From positions 1-34,783 of the forward strand of contig JAPYPT010000018.1 of NCBI GenBank assembly GCA_029937535.1: 34,783 bases of DNA, given 5' to 3'. The stretch is from Alphaproteobacteria bacterium (lineage in GTDB: Bacteria > Pseudomonadota > Alphaproteobacteria > GCA-2731375). Shown here in pieces: positions 15,616 to 24,803 of this stretch (position 1 is its first letter; every line of letters starts with the position of its first letter). The position numbers were made by a program, and so were the translations under genes. The notes below the pieces were generated by a model. The model was not told where the DNA came from and made no database searches. It saw only the letters and a program-made list of their open reading frames with translations.

Positions 15616-16883
15616 TGCGCGCTGTCCCGCAGATATTGCCGGGCCAGAACCTTGCCTTCCTCCACCGCCGGTTGGCCGAAGGGGTCAACGCCCATCAGAT
15701 CCGCCGCGAACAGAGTTTCCAGCATGAAATGCATGAACAGGGCGCCCAGGCTGAATTCATCAAGACGAGGAGTATGGAGGCGCCGCACGGGCCGGCCGTT
15801 CTTGACTAGGGTATCCGCCGTCGCCGACTGCATGGCCCCGACCAGATCGCCGATGCTGCGTCCGGCAAGATAGTCCTGCCCCACACTTTTGGCCAAATCA
15901 GGCGCAATCACGGGGCCGCGGCCCGCCTGATCAACCGTCAGCACGGTGAACTGCTTATCTTGAGGGCCTTGCAGGTAGAGCTGCAATTGGCTGTGCTGGT
16001 CGACCGGACCCAAGGCATCGATCGGGGTCGTGCCCTGGCCGTCCTTGCCCAAACTCTCGGCCCATATCTGGCGATACCACAGAGTCAACGGCCCGAATCC
16101 ATCGCCATAAGCCAACAGCACCGATTGTCCCAGACCCTTGCGCTGCAGGCCGACCTGGACGGCGGCGCCAACGGCGGGCGGGCTGTCGGGGTTCGCCATG
16201 GCCTGCGCCAACACAGCATTGGCGCCGGCCCGCACGGCGCCCGCATCCAGGCCCAACATCATGGCCGGCAGCAGGCCAACCAGGGAGAGCACGGAAAACC
16301 GCCCGCCGATATCGGGGTCATGGTCAATGACCGGAATGCCTTGGGAAACGGCCAGTTGCCGCAGCGCGCCCTCACCCGGTTCGCTAATGGCCAGAAAATG
16401 ACCGGCAACGGCATCCGCGCCCAAATGCGCGGACACGGCGGACACCGCCGTGAGGGCCTGGGCCAGGGTCTCCCCCGTGCCGCCGGATTTGGAAACCACC
16501 AGAAATCCCGTATCGGCCAGACGCGCCGGATCGAGGACGGCCGTCATCACGCCTGGGTCAAGATTATCCGGCACGCATAATTCCGGCCCCTCGCCCAATG
16601 CCAGCACGGCCAGGGCGCGGGCACCAAGGGATGAACCGCCGACACCGAACAGAACAACCCGGCGAAAACGCCGCCGCCAGTCCGCCGCGATATCCTCCAG
16701 GGCCGACAGATCATCGGTGCCTTGGACCACGGACAGGGGCGCCAAACGACCCGCCGCCAGTTCGCCCGCCAGACGCTGGCGCGCGGCCTCGCATTGCTGC
16801 AAAAGCGGCGCTAAATCTTCGTCATCGAGCCCGCCCGGGGGGAGATAGCAGCCACTGATGTCTTGTTCCAAGGGGTTCTCCAT
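15612..16883 (-). CDS. pgi: Glucose-6-phosphate isomerase (short form)
   Basis: PGI interconverts glucose 6-phosphate and fructose 6-phosphate. The protein has 423 residues, clearly shorter than the roughly 550 of the E. coli type, and resembles the short bacterial form or the PGI half of transaldolase-PGI fusions. The sugar-phosphate-binding SIS fold shows [14 protein letters not shown] near 78-91, [14 protein letters not shown] and [14 protein letters not shown]. The active-site region is [20 protein letters not shown], followed by [11 protein letters not shown], which carries the likely ring-opening histidine. The ATG at 16883 is preceded by GGGGCG. It lies 49 bp after the M16 pair and overlaps mutL by four bases. 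No transaldolase domain is fused here. Confidence 0.9.
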   Translation of the reverse strand: MENPLEQDISGCYLPPGGLDDEDLAPLLQQCEAARQRLAGELAAGRLAPLSVVQGTDDLSALEDIAADWRRRFRRVVLFGVGGSSLGARALAVLALGEGPELCVPDNLDPGVMTAVLDPARLADTGFLVVSKSGGTGETLAQALTAVSAVSAHLGADAVAGHFLAISEPGEGALRQLAVSQGIPVIDHDPDIGGRFSVLSLVGLLPAMMLGLDAGAVRAGANAVLAQAMANPDSPPAVGAAVQVGLQRKGLGQSVLLAYGDGFGPLTLWYRQIWAESLGKDGQGTTPIDALGPVDQHSQLQLYLQGPQDKQFTVLTVDQAGRGPVIAPDLAKSVGQDYLAGRSIGDLVGAMQSATADTLVKNGRPVRRLHTPRLDEFSLGALFMHFMLETLFAADLMGVDPFGQPAVEEGKVLARQYLRDSAQ

Positions 16884-16932
16884 CGCCCCAGGCTAGCAGA
16901 GCCGGGCGGCGACAGAAAGCCGGTCGGGTTGG

Positions 16933-18267
16933 TTATTCGCTGCTGACCAGATCGGCCGGTTTGCCGACCACCACGATCAACAGCTTTTCCGGCTGCAACA
17001 GCCGTTTTGCCACGCGGGCGGTGTCCGCCAGGGTTACCGCGTTGATCAGCCCGGCGCGCCGGTCCAAATAGTCGATGCCAAGGTTTTCCTGTTGAATGAC
17101 CCGCAACAGCCGGGCGATTCGCCCCGACGATGTCAGGCGAAGGGGGAACGAGCCGTTCAGATAGGTCTTGGCATTGGCCAGTTCCGCCACCGTGAGCCCA
17201 TGCTCCCGTGTCCGGGCGATCAGTTCCTTGATCACCTCCAGAACTTCCACCACGCTTTGATTCTTGGTGCCGACACCGCCCATGTAAATGGCGGCATGGT
17301 CCAAGGGATAGAGGTAGCTGTACACCGAATAGGCCAGGCCGCGTTTTTCCCGCACCTCCGCGTACAGGCGCGAGGAGAACCCGCCACCGCCCAGGACATA
17401 ATTCAGCACATAGGCCGCATACCAATCCGGGTCGTCCCGTTTCAGCCCCGGCCCGCCAAAGATGACCCGGCTTTGCGGAATGGCCTTCTCCACCACCTTC
17501 AACACCCCGGCCCCCTTTAGTTCAACCTCCGCGACCGGCGCAAAGGCCGTGCTGGCCGGCAAGGCGCCAAAGGTTTTGTCCAGCAGCGGACCCAGTTCCG
17601 CCTCGGAAATATCACCCACCACGCCAATGGTCAGGCGGTCCCTGGCAAGAGCCTTGGCCAAAAAGGCGCGCAGATCATCCGCCGTGATTGCCTTGACGCT
17701 TTCGATATTGCCCTTGCTGGACGGCCCATAAGGGTGATCGGGAAATGCTGTCTTGAACCACAGGCGCCCGGCGATGGCGCCCGGATCCTCCCTGTCCTCG
17801 ATCAGGCCGGTGATAATCTGCCGGCGGATCCGCTCCACGGCCTCCCGCTCGAAATGCGGCTCGTTCAAGGCCAGACGCAGCAATTCAAAGGCGGCGTCGC
17901 GGTTAGCGGTCAAGGTCCGCATGCTGCCTGAAAAACTGTCCCGGTTGGCGCTGAAACTCATGCGCACGGCCAATTCTTCCAACCTGGTTTGAAAGGCCAG
18001 GGAATCGTGCGGTCCCGCCCCTTCATCCAGCAGGCCGGAAACCATATTGCCCGTGCCCTTGCGGGATGGCTCATCCAGGACGGCGCCGCCCGTGAAGGAG
18101 AAACTGAAGCTTAACAGGGGAATGCTGGATTCCTGAACCAGCCAGGCCGTTATGCCACCCGGACTGCGCACGGATTGTATTTCAGTGGCTCGGGCGGTCG
18201 GCGCCAGAACAAGCACCCAGGCCAATATAAATGCCGGAACCATCGTCCGCATGACAAGACGCCTCAT
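16933..18267 (-). CDS. M16 family peptidase-like protein, non-catalytic subunit, exported
   Basis: This 444-residue protein is the second of a tandem M16 (insulinase/processing-peptidase) pair. It starts with an apparent signal peptide ending near APTARA, so it is probably periplasmic. The usual HxxEH zinc motif is missing: the equivalent stretch reads GTGNMVSGLLDEGAG. In two-gene bacterial M16 systems, one protein carries the zinc site and the partner supplies a conserved Arg/Tyr-containing region that helps bind substrate. The stretch GGGGFSSRLYAEVREKRGLA near residue 330 fits that role. The ATG at 18267 overlaps the upstream stop in an ATGA. The open frame extends to 18384, but inside the upstream gene. 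It should heterodimerise with the upstream product; the substrate is unknown. Confidence 0.88.
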   Translation of the reverse strand: MRRLVMRTMVPAFILAWVLVLAPTARATEIQSVRSPGGITAWLVQESSIPLLSFSFSFTGGAVLDEPSRKGTGNMVSGLLDEGAGPHDSLAFQTRLEELAVRMSFSANRDSFSGSMRTLTANRDAAFELLRLALNEPHFEREAVERIRRQIITGLIEDREDPGAIAGRLWFKTAFPDHPYGPSSKGNIESVKAITADDLRAFLAKALARDRLTIGVVGDISEAELGPLLDKTFGALPASTAFAPVAEVELKGAGVLKVVEKAIPQSRVIFGGPGLKRDDPDWYAAYVLNYVLGGGGFSSRLYAEVREKRGLAYSVYSYLYPLDHAAIYMGGVGTKNQSVVEVLEVIKELIARTREHGLTVAELANAKTYLNGSFPLRLTSSGRIARLLRVIQQENLGIDYLDRRAGLINAVTLADTARVAKRLLQPEKLLIVVVGKPADLVSSE

Positions 18268-19610
18268 TTGGCCAACCCCTTTGCCGGCAGCAACAGGCCC
18301 GTGACCGAACGGCGCCGCACCAAAACAGCGCGGCCCGCGGCCATGACCTGTTCCATCGTGACCGCGCGGACCTGGTCGGGCCAACTCTCCACCTGTTCGA
18401 CCGTCAGACCCGATGTCAGCGCATCGCCAAAGATGCGCGGCGAGGTGAAAAGATTATCACGGGCATAGACCGAAGCCGCCAACAGACCGGTCCGCGTGCG
18501 CTCCAAGGCCTTTGCCGTGAAGCCATTCTTCAGGGCCTCGGCAATGGCCTTGTCCATGGCCCCCTCCAATGTTTCCAGACTGACGCCGGGCGAGGGCGTT
18601 GCGTATAAAACAAATCGGTTGGGATCCAGGCTCGTGGCGCGGTAGTAGGCGCCCGCATTGGCCGCCAACTTGTCCGCCACGACCATTGAACGATACAGCG
18701 TCGACGTCGTGCCGCCGCCCAACAGATCGGCGAACATGCTTAAGGGGATGGCATGGCGGCTTTCGCCGGAAGATCGGGTGGGAGCCAGATAGCTGCGCCG
18801 CCAATCCGCCTGGCTGACCCGGCCGTCCCTGAAAATAACCCGCCGTTCGGCCAGTTGGGGTGGTTCCTGGGCGCGCCGGCGGGGCGGGGTATCGGCACGC
18901 GCCAGGACGCCGAAATGTTTTTTCGCCATGGCGATGACGGCAGCCGCCTCAACATCCCCCGCAACCACGAGAATAGCGTTGTTGGGGGCATAATAGCGGC
19001 GGTAAAACGCCAGTGCGTCCGCCAGGCTTAACTTTTCCATCTCGTGTTTCCAGCCGATTACCGGAATGCCATAGGGATGCGCCAGATATTGCGCCGCATA
19101 CATGGCTTCACGCAGTTGGGCGGACGGATTGTTATCGGTGCGGGAGCGGCGCTCTTCCAAGATGACCGCCCGCTCGGTCACGACATCTTGCTCCGTGAGC
19201 ACCAGATTGGTCATGCGGTCGGCTTCCAGGCCCATGACCAGATCCAGTTTATCCTTGGCCACGTTCTGGTAATAGCCGGTGTAATCATAAGAGGTGAAGG
19301 CATTGTCCCGGCCGCCATTGCGGGCGACGATCTTGGAAAACTCGCCCGACGGCACCTTCGGCGTGCCCTTGAACAACAGATGTTCGAGAAAATGGGCAAT
19401 CCCGGATTTACCGGGCGGCTCATCCGCCGCGCCCACCTTGTACCAGACCATGTGCGCGACAACCGGCGCCCGGTGATCCTCGATCACCACCACTTGCATG
19501 CCGTTGGCCAAGGTGTGGGTTATGGGATGAAACAGCGCCGCGTTCGCCGCTGGGCCAAATAGTGCGGCGGCCGTTAGAAAAATTGCAAATGACGAAATAC
19601 GACTGATCAT
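18264..19610 (-). CDS. M16 family zinc metallopeptidase, catalytic subunit, exported
   Basis: This 448-residue protein is the catalytic member of the M16 pair. A signal peptide spans about residues 1-24, ending at AANA, so the enzyme should be periplasmic. The inverted zinc motif HFLEH has His73, Glu76 and His77; the distal glutamate is in VILEERR near 152-153. NGGRDNAFTSYDYTGYY follows, as usual for the family. The C-terminal half has GGGTTSTLYRSMV. I start at ATG 19610, which follows GGGAGG by about a dozen bases; the frame continues to 19655, without the hydrophobic leader pattern. M16 proteases degrade peptides or process envelope proteins. The position next to lspA and bamF is conserved in related genomes as far as I recall, pointing to an envelope role. 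Confidence 0.92.
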   Translation of the reverse strand: MISRISSFAIFLTAAALFGPAANAALFHPITHTLANGMQVVVIEDHRAPVVAHMVWYKVGAADEPPGKSGIAHFLEHLLFKGTPKVPSGEFSKIVARNGGRDNAFTSYDYTGYYQNVAKDKLDLVMGLEADRMTNLVLTEQDVVTERAVILEERRSRTDNNPSAQLREAMYAAQYLAHPYGIPVIGWKHEMEKLSLADALAFYRRYYAPNNAILVVAGDVEAAAVIAMAKKHFGVLARADTPPRRRAQEPPQLAERRVIFRDGRVSQADWRRSYLAPTRSSGESRHAIPLSMFADLLGGGTTSTLYRSMVVADKLAANAGAYYRATSLDPNRFVLYATPSPGVSLETLEGAMDKAIAEALKNGFTAKALERTRTGLLAASVYARDNLFTSPRIFGDALTSGLTVEQVESWPDQVRAVTMEQVMAAGRAVLVRRRSVTGLLLPAKGLAK

Positions 19611-19634
19611 GAAAATGACGCGACCTCCCCAAAA

Positions 19635-19667
19635 CAATGGTCCAGATATGACCATTGGTCACACCAA
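19635..19667. promoter_or_regulatory. Overlapping dyads upstream of the M16 pair, possible operator
   Basis: CAATGGTC (19635-19642) and GACCATTG (19650-19657) are perfect inverted arms seven bases apart. They overlap TGACC-ATT-GGTCA (19649-19661) and TTGGT-CAC-ACCAA (19655-19667). The last resembles the TNGTNNNACNA shape bound by GntR-type regulators. The block lies 25-57 bp before the M16 start codon, in a 129-bp gap that breaks an otherwise tight gene run, so a separate regulated promoter is plausible. No convincing -10/-35 pair was found. Confidence 0.4.
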
Positions 19668-19739
19668 CGCAAGGCTTTCAACGGACGATCATACTCAAGC
19701 TATCGTGAGGGTAACTTGAAACAACAGGTGCTATCCGGC

Positions 19740-20357
19740 CTAGAAAATGCCTTCCAGCCAGCCCCGCTTGCGCCGTTTGATGATAGGCGTTGTACCCTTG
19801 TCGGCGGCATCGCCCGCCGCCGCGGCCTCACGCAGACGTTTGGCCTCCGCTCCCGCATCGACGGTGGAACCGAACGGCTGCTTTTCCTGCCAGAAAATCA
19901 AGCGGTCGGCAAAAGAGGAATCTTTTTCCGCCAGCACGGAGGTTTCCCGGTTCACAATTTGCCGGATCGACGAATCGGCATCAGTGGCGCCCGCCTTTTG
20001 CAACAACAGTAATTCCGCGCCCGTCGGTTTCACGCCGGCCGTCCTGCCCGCCGCGGCCGCCAATGTGTTGCGGCCCGACTGCCGGGCTTGATCGGCCGTG
20101 GCCCGGCCGTCCTTGCCCCCCGATAGCAACGCGGCGCGGGCCCGTTCGCTTGGTTCTATCTCCTGCGGTCCCTTGGCGCCTGGGCGCGGCGGGCGCAAGG
20201 AGAAATCGGGCGGCATGACCAGGGGCGCCTTGGTTATGACGGTAAACTCGTCCGGCGCCTTTTTAGTCAGCCCGACCTGTTCCTTGAACGTATCACAGGC
20301 GGCCAGACCCAACATAAGCGCCGCCGCGATCGCCAACCTGAAATTCAAACCTGTCAT
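19740..20357 (-). CDS. bamF: BamF-like (DUF3035) outer-membrane assembly lipoprotein
   Basis: This 205-residue protein starts with a lipoprotein signal peptide whose lipobox LAAC ends at Cys21, so it should be lipidated and anchored to a membrane. The following segment EFTVITKAPLVMPPDFSLRP (residues 37-56) resembles the N-terminal motif of BamC and is the hallmark of the DUF3035/BamF family, an alphaproteobacterial subunit of the beta-barrel assembly machinery. The rest is alanine-rich and probably flexible, with a basic end IIKRRKRGW. The ATG at 20357 lies 4 bp after the lspA stop. Placement next to the signal peptidase that matures it is functionally neat. A role in outer-membrane protein insertion is inferred from the family; the symbol is given with some caution. 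Confidence 0.8.
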   Translation of the reverse strand: MTGLNFRLAIAAALMLGLAACDTFKEQVGLTKKAPDEFTVITKAPLVMPPDFSLRPPRPGAKGPQEIEPSERARAALLSGGKDGRATADQARQSGRNTLAAAAGRTAGVKPTGAELLLLQKAGATDADSSIRQIVNRETSVLAEKDSSFADRLIFWQEKQPFGSTVDAGAEAKRLREAAAAGDAADKGTTPIIKRRKRGWLEGIF

Positions 20358-20361
20358 AAAC

Positions 20362-20868
20362 CTAATTGTCCTTCGCCGGGCCATCCGCCGTACCCGCCGT
20401 AGCCTTGTCGGAGCGGAAACTATCGTACAATAACATGGCAACGCCAATGGTAATGGCGCTGTCGGCTACATTAAAGGCCGGCCAATGATACCCCATCAAG
20501 TGAAAATCGAAAAAATCCGCCACCGCCCCGCGCCAGATACGGTCGATAATATTACCCAGCGCGCCGCCGATCACGGCGCCCAGGGCAAGGCTGGGCCAAA
20601 GCCTGGTTTGCCGCCATAACCAGAGACCGAGGCCAAGGCTGACAAGGGTGGAAATTATGATCAGCAGCCAACGCCCGGTCTCGCCGGACTGCAACATGCC
20701 AAAACTGATGCCCCGGTTCCAAACCATGACCAAATTGAAAAATCCGGTCACCTGTTGCCAGCCCCCCTGTTCCTCCAGCCAGACCAGCAACCAGGCCTTG
20801 CTGAACTGATCAAGCAGCAGAACCACCCCGGCGAGGGGCAGGCCGACGGCCAGGGGCGGCGGGCGCAT
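20362..20868 (-). CDS. lspA: Lipoprotein signal peptidase (signal peptidase II)
   Basis: LspA removes signal peptides from prolipoproteins after diacylglyceryl transfer, in the inner membrane. The 168-residue protein has four hydrophobic segments. The catalytic aspartates are Asp109 in GNIIDR and Asp136 in FNVADSAI; VWNRGISFGM and VADFFDFH are family signatures. I start at ATG 20868; the frame extends upstream, but only through the end of ileS, 19 bp away. ileS-lspA is a classic gene pair, and a lipoprotein gene follows 4 bp downstream. Together with lgt at 25.9 kb, the window holds two of the three lipoprotein-maturation enzymes. Confidence 0.95.
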   Translation of the reverse strand: MRPPPLAVGLPLAGVVLLLDQFSKAWLLVWLEEQGGWQQVTGFFNLVMVWNRGISFGMLQSGETGRWLLIIISTLVSLGLGLWLWRQTRLWPSLALGAVIGGALGNIIDRIWRGAVADFFDFHLMGYHWPAFNVADSAITIGVAMLLYDSFRSDKATAGTADGPAKDN

Positions 20869-20887
20869 GGGTAAAACCGGTCCCGCG

Positions 20888-23689
20888 TCAGGCCGCTTGA
20901 TGGGATGCCACCGCCGTGGCGCAGCGTTCGCAGATGCCGTCGTCCGTCTCCACCTCGGGCAGGATCTGCCAGCAGCGGACGCATTTGCCACCCGAAGCCA
21001 GTTCCACGACGACGCCGATATCGGCAATATCCTCAACTCTAAATGCCTCCGCCGGCGCCGCGCCCTCAATCAGCGAGATGTCCGACGTGATGCAGATTTC
21101 CGCCGTATTCAGGCCGTCCAGCGCCGCCAGATAGTCCCCGGGAGCATACACCGAGGGGTGGCCCTGCAGGCTGGCGCCAATGCGCTTTTCCCTGCGCTCC
21201 ACTTCCAAGGCGCCGGTCACGACCCGGCGCAAGGTGCGGATCTTGGCCCAACGGCTGGCCACCGCCTCATTCCGCCAGACGGCCGGAAGTTCCGGGAATT
21301 GCCGCAGATGCACGCTGTCGTCTTCGGGGAAACGGGTACGCCAGGCTTCCTCCGCCGTGAAGCAAAGGATCGGCGCCAACCAGGCCGTCAGACAGGAAAA
21401 CACCTGATCGAGCACCGTGCGGGCAGCCCGCCGGCGGATCGAGTCCCGATGATCGCAGTACAAGACATCCTTGCGGATATCGAGATAAAACGCGGACAGA
21501 TCATTGGTGCAGAAATTTCCCAATGCCACGTATAGCTTATGGAAATCGAAGTCGGCGCAGCATTTACGCGTCAACTCGTCAAGTTCCGAGAGGCGGTGCA
21601 GCACCCATTGCTCCAACTCCGGCATATCCTCGACCGGCAAACGTTCCGCTTCGTCAAAGGCGGCCAGATTGCCCAGCAGAAAGCGCAGCGTATTGCGCAG
21701 ACGCCGATAGGCATCCACCTGGGCCTTGATGATCTCGTTACCGATGCGTTGGTCCACGGCGTAGTCCGAGCTGACCACCCACAGGCGCAAAATATCAGCC
21801 CCGAACTGGTCGCAGATTTTCTGCGGGGCGGTGACGTTGCCCAGGGACTTGGACATCTTCCGCCCCTTGTCATCCTGGGTGAAGCCATGGGTCAGAACGG
21901 CGTCATAGGGCGGGCGGCCGCGGGTACCGCAGGCCTCCAGCAAGGACGAATGAAACCAGCCGCGATGCTGGTCCGAGCCTTCCAGATACAACGACGCCGG
22001 CCATTGCAATTCGGGCCGCTGTTCCAGCACATAGCTATGCGTCGAGCCTGAATCGAACCAGACATCCAGGATGTCGTCGATTTTCTCGAAATTATCGGCA
22101 TCATGGTCCGGACCCAAAAATGCGCCGGGTTCGGCATTGAACCAGGCGTCCGCACCATCCTTCATCACGGCGGCGACGATACGTTCGTTGACCGCCGCGT
22201 CCCGCAACGGCTGTCCCGTCCGCTTATCCACGAACAGAGTGATCGGCACGCCCCAGGCCCGTTGCCGCGAGAGCACCCAATCGGGCCGGTCGGCGATCAT
22301 GGCGTGGATGCGGTTGCGGCCCGAAGCCGGCACCCAGCGCACATTGTCGATGCCCTCCAGGGCGGTCTCCCGCAGACCCGTCGCCGTCATGGAGATGAAC
22401 CATTGCGGCGTGTTGCGGAAAATCAACGGCGCCTTGGAGCGCCAGGAATGGGGATAGCTGTGTACCAGCTTGCCATGACACAACAACGCATCGACGGCCG
22501 TCAGCTCCTCCACAACCTTGGCATCGGCCTTGAAGACATGCTGGCCGGCGAACATCGGGACATGGTCAAAAAACAGGCCATCGCCATCCACGGTCTGGGG
22601 AACTTCCAGGCCATGAGCCATGCCGATATCAAAATCCTCAGCGCCATGGCCCGGCGCGGTGTGGACAAAACCGGTGCCGGTCTCATCGGTGACATGATCG
22701 CCCGGAAACAAGCGCACATCGAAGTCATAGCCCTGGCCCCGCCAGGGATGGGCGCAGACCACGTCCGCCAGGGCTTCATGCCCGATTTCGCCCAGCACCG
22801 TATGTCCGGTGATCCCGGCCTCGCGGCAGACTTCCTCGAGCAAACTTTCGGCAAGAACCAGTTTTTCACCGGGCCGTGCCAGGGAGCCGTCCTCGACCGC
22901 GCCAACCTCGATCAGGCGATAGGCCAACTTCGGGCCATAACAGATCGCCCGGTTGCCCGGCATGGTCCACGGCGTCGTCGTCCAGATCATCACCGAGGCG
23001 CCTTCCAGCCGCGCATCGGCGCTGGCGACAACGGGAAAACGCACATGGATGGTGGTCGAGGTATGATCGTGATACTCGACCTCCGCCTCGGCCAGGGCGG
23101 TTTTTTCAACCACGGACCACATCACCGGTTTTGAGCCGCGGTAGAGGGAACCGTTCATCAGGAATTTCAGGCACTCGGCGACAATCTGCGCCTCCGCCTC
23201 GTAGGCCATGGTGGTGTAGGGGTTCTTCCAATCCCCGATCACGCCAAGGCGTTTGAATTCCTCCGTCTGCACGGCGATCCACTTTTCGGCGGAGGCGCGG
23301 CATTCCTTGCGGAATTCGTCGATGGGAACATCATCCTTGTCCTTGCCCGCCTTGCGGTAACGCTCCTCGATTTGCCATTCGATGGGCAGGCCATGGCAAT
23401 CCCAGCCGGGCACGTAATTGGCATCCTTGCCCTGCATCTGCTGGCTGCGGTTGATGATATCCTTGAGGATTTTATTCAGCGCATGGCCGATATGAATGTT
23501 GCCGTTGGCGTAGGGCGGGCCGTCGTGCAGAATGAATTTCTCCCGCCCCTTGCTATCCGCGCGCTGGCGTTCGAACAGATCAATTTGGTCCCAATGCTCC
23601 AACAGTTTGGGCTCCAGCTTCGGCAGGCCGCCGCGCATGGCAAAATCGGTTTGCGGCAGAAACAAAGTGGCTTTGTAATCGGTCGTCAT
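20888..23689 (-). CDS. ileS: Isoleucyl-tRNA synthetase
   Basis: IleRS charges tRNA-Ile with isoleucine and edits valine. The protein has 933 residues from the ATG at 23689; a GTG at 23698 would add three. The class I signatures are HIGH at 66-69 in GNIHIGHALNKIL and KMSKS at 611-615. Between them lies the CP1 editing domain with TTTPWTMPGNRAI. The C-terminus has an anticodon-binding region and a Cys4 zinc site built from KCVRCW and ICERC. This is the ordinary bacterial type. The leader has only a small GGGGA/TCCCC hairpin and no T-box features. It heads the long minus-strand run with lspA and bamF. Confidence 0.97.
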   Translation of the reverse strand: MTTDYKATLFLPQTDFAMRGGLPKLEPKLLEHWDQIDLFERQRADSKGREKFILHDGPPYANGNIHIGHALNKILKDIINRSQQMQGKDANYVPGWDCHGLPIEWQIEERYRKAGKDKDDVPIDEFRKECRASAEKWIAVQTEEFKRLGVIGDWKNPYTTMAYEAEAQIVAECLKFLMNGSLYRGSKPVMWSVVEKTALAEAEVEYHDHTSTTIHVRFPVVASADARLEGASVMIWTTTPWTMPGNRAICYGPKLAYRLIEVGAVEDGSLARPGEKLVLAESLLEEVCREAGITGHTVLGEIGHEALADVVCAHPWRGQGYDFDVRLFPGDHVTDETGTGFVHTAPGHGAEDFDIGMAHGLEVPQTVDGDGLFFDHVPMFAGQHVFKADAKVVEELTAVDALLCHGKLVHSYPHSWRSKAPLIFRNTPQWFISMTATGLRETALEGIDNVRWVPASGRNRIHAMIADRPDWVLSRQRAWGVPITLFVDKRTGQPLRDAAVNERIVAAVMKDGADAWFNAEPGAFLGPDHDADNFEKIDDILDVWFDSGSTHSYVLEQRPELQWPASLYLEGSDQHRGWFHSSLLEACGTRGRPPYDAVLTHGFTQDDKGRKMSKSLGNVTAPQKICDQFGADILRLWVVSSDYAVDQRIGNEIIKAQVDAYRRLRNTLRFLLGNLAAFDEAERLPVEDMPELEQWVLHRLSELDELTRKCCADFDFHKLYVALGNFCTNDLSAFYLDIRKDVLYCDHRDSIRRRAARTVLDQVFSCLTAWLAPILCFTAEEAWRTRFPEDDSVHLRQFPELPAVWRNEAVASRWAKIRTLRRVVTGALEVERREKRIGASLQGHPSVYAPGDYLAALDGLNTAEICITSDISLIEGAAPAEAFRVEDIADIGVVVELASGGKCVRCWQILPEVETDDGICERCATAVASHQAA

Positions 23690-23969
23690 TTTAGTCACCG
23701 TGGGGAATTTATCCCCGATATGAGAAACAGAAATTCGCTGGTGCGCCTAATGGGGTTCACGGCGAGCGCGGCCAATAAAGGCGGATGGTTTGGTTCCCGG
23801 CCCTAATACGGGACCGGGCCGGTAATTCGCACACTAGGCCAAATTATGGGCCAAATTATGGGCCGCATAATGGGCCCAATCCGGGGGCTATGTGGCGACG
23901 TGGTGAACATGGCCGCTATGTAGCAGGGGGCCGGTTGGCTGTCCATAGATGTGGTCAGCGAAGCCATGC
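23690..23969. other. Intergenic region between ileS and proC
   Basis: This 280-bp gap should hold the ileS promoter and the 3' region of proC, both on the minus strand. A 5-bp GGGGA/TCCCC hairpin lies at about 23702-23716. An imperfect 8-bp stem, 23796-23803 with 23811-23818, has no following T-run. The 12-bp tandem repeat at 23837-23878 is described separately. The best -35/-10 pair seen on the minus strand matches too poorly to call. No RNA gene was recognised. Confidence 0.4.
23837..23878. repeat. 12-bp tandem repeat
   Basis: The unit GGCCAAATTATG occurs twice exactly (23837-23848 and 23849-23860). It is followed by a diverged copy, GGCCGCATAATG (23861-23872), and a partial GGCCCA. The units join directly with no spacers, so this is not a CRISPR. 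It lies downstream of proC, outside any believable gene. Confidence 0.75.
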
Positions 23970-24800
23970 TCAGGCGCCCAGTTCCCGGCCCCGTTTTTCC
24001 GCCGCCCGCACCGCCGCGGTCAGCAGAGGTTGCAGGCCGCCGTCGCCCATCAATACCTCCAAGGCCGCTTGGGTGGTGCCGCCGGGGGAGGTGACGTTGA
24101 TGCGCAACTGCGCGGCATCGTCTGCCGAGGTCCGGGCCAATTCGCCGGAGCCGGAAACCGTCTGCAAGGCCAGGCGGGCGGCCAGATCAGGCGCCAGCCC
24201 CACATCGACGGCCGCTTGCGCCAGGCATTCGATCAAATGGAAAACATAGGCCGGGCCGCTGCCGCTGACGGCGGTCACCGCATCCATCAAGCCTTCATCG
24301 GTCAGCCAGGCGGTGTCGCCCACCGCCGCCATCAGAGCCGCGCACAGATCCTGTTGATCCTGATCGGCATGGCTGTTGGCGCACAGGACCGACATGCCCC
24401 GGCGCACGGCTGCCGGCGTGTTCGGCATGACCCGCACCACCGCCGCCGCCGCGCCCAAGACGTCCTCGAAAAACCGGATCGGCGTGCCGGCGGCAATGGA
24501 CAGGAACACCGCGTCGCCCGCCACGAAGCGGCCATAGGATGGCACCACGGCCCCCATGACCTGCGGCTTGACCGCGAAGACCACCACGGCAGGTGCGAAA
24601 TTCGCCGGAATACCATCCGCATCGGACAATACGGTGACCCCCGCCGGCACGGCGCCGCGGTCCGCATCAAGGGCCGGTTCCACGACCAGGACCTGGTCGG
24701 CGGCAATGCCTTGGTCCAGCCAGCCGCCCAACAGGGCACCACCCATCTTACCGCACCCCACCAGCAGCAGGGGGCCGTTCAAACCGGTCATTTCAGACAT
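23970..24800 (-). CDS. proC: Pyrroline-5-carboxylate reductase
   Basis: ProC carries out the last step of proline synthesis, reducing 1-pyrroline-5-carboxylate with NAD(P)H. The 276-residue protein has the Rossmann motif VGCGKMGGAL (14-23), FAVKPQ and MPNTPA (125-130). The C-terminal P5CR signature begins at AVSGSGPAYVF (177-187) and ends with TSPGGTTQAALEVL (237-250). The ATG at 24800 is preceded by GGGAGAGG and lies 3 bp after the ybjN stop, so the two are coupled. Confidence 0.95.
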   Translation of the reverse strand: MSEMTGLNGPLLLVGCGKMGGALLGGWLDQGIAADQVLVVEPALDADRGAVPAGVTVLSDADGIPANFAPAVVVFAVKPQVMGAVVPSYGRFVAGDAVFLSIAAGTPIRFFEDVLGAAAAVVRVMPNTPAAVRRGMSVLCANSHADQDQQDLCAALMAAVGDTAWLTDEGLMDAVTAVSGSGPAYVFHLIECLAQAAVDVGLAPDLAARLALQTVSGSGELARTSADDAAQLRINVTSPGGTTQAALEVLMGDGGLQPLLTAAVRAAEKRGRELGA

Positions 24801-24803
24801 CTT

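Noticed and set aside
23690-23780. T-box or other riboswitch leader for ileS
   Set aside because: No specifier loop, T-box sequence or antiterminator was seen; only a 5-bp hairpin is present.
23837-23878. Possible CRISPR repeats
   Set aside because: The units are directly adjacent with no spacers and only 12 bp long.
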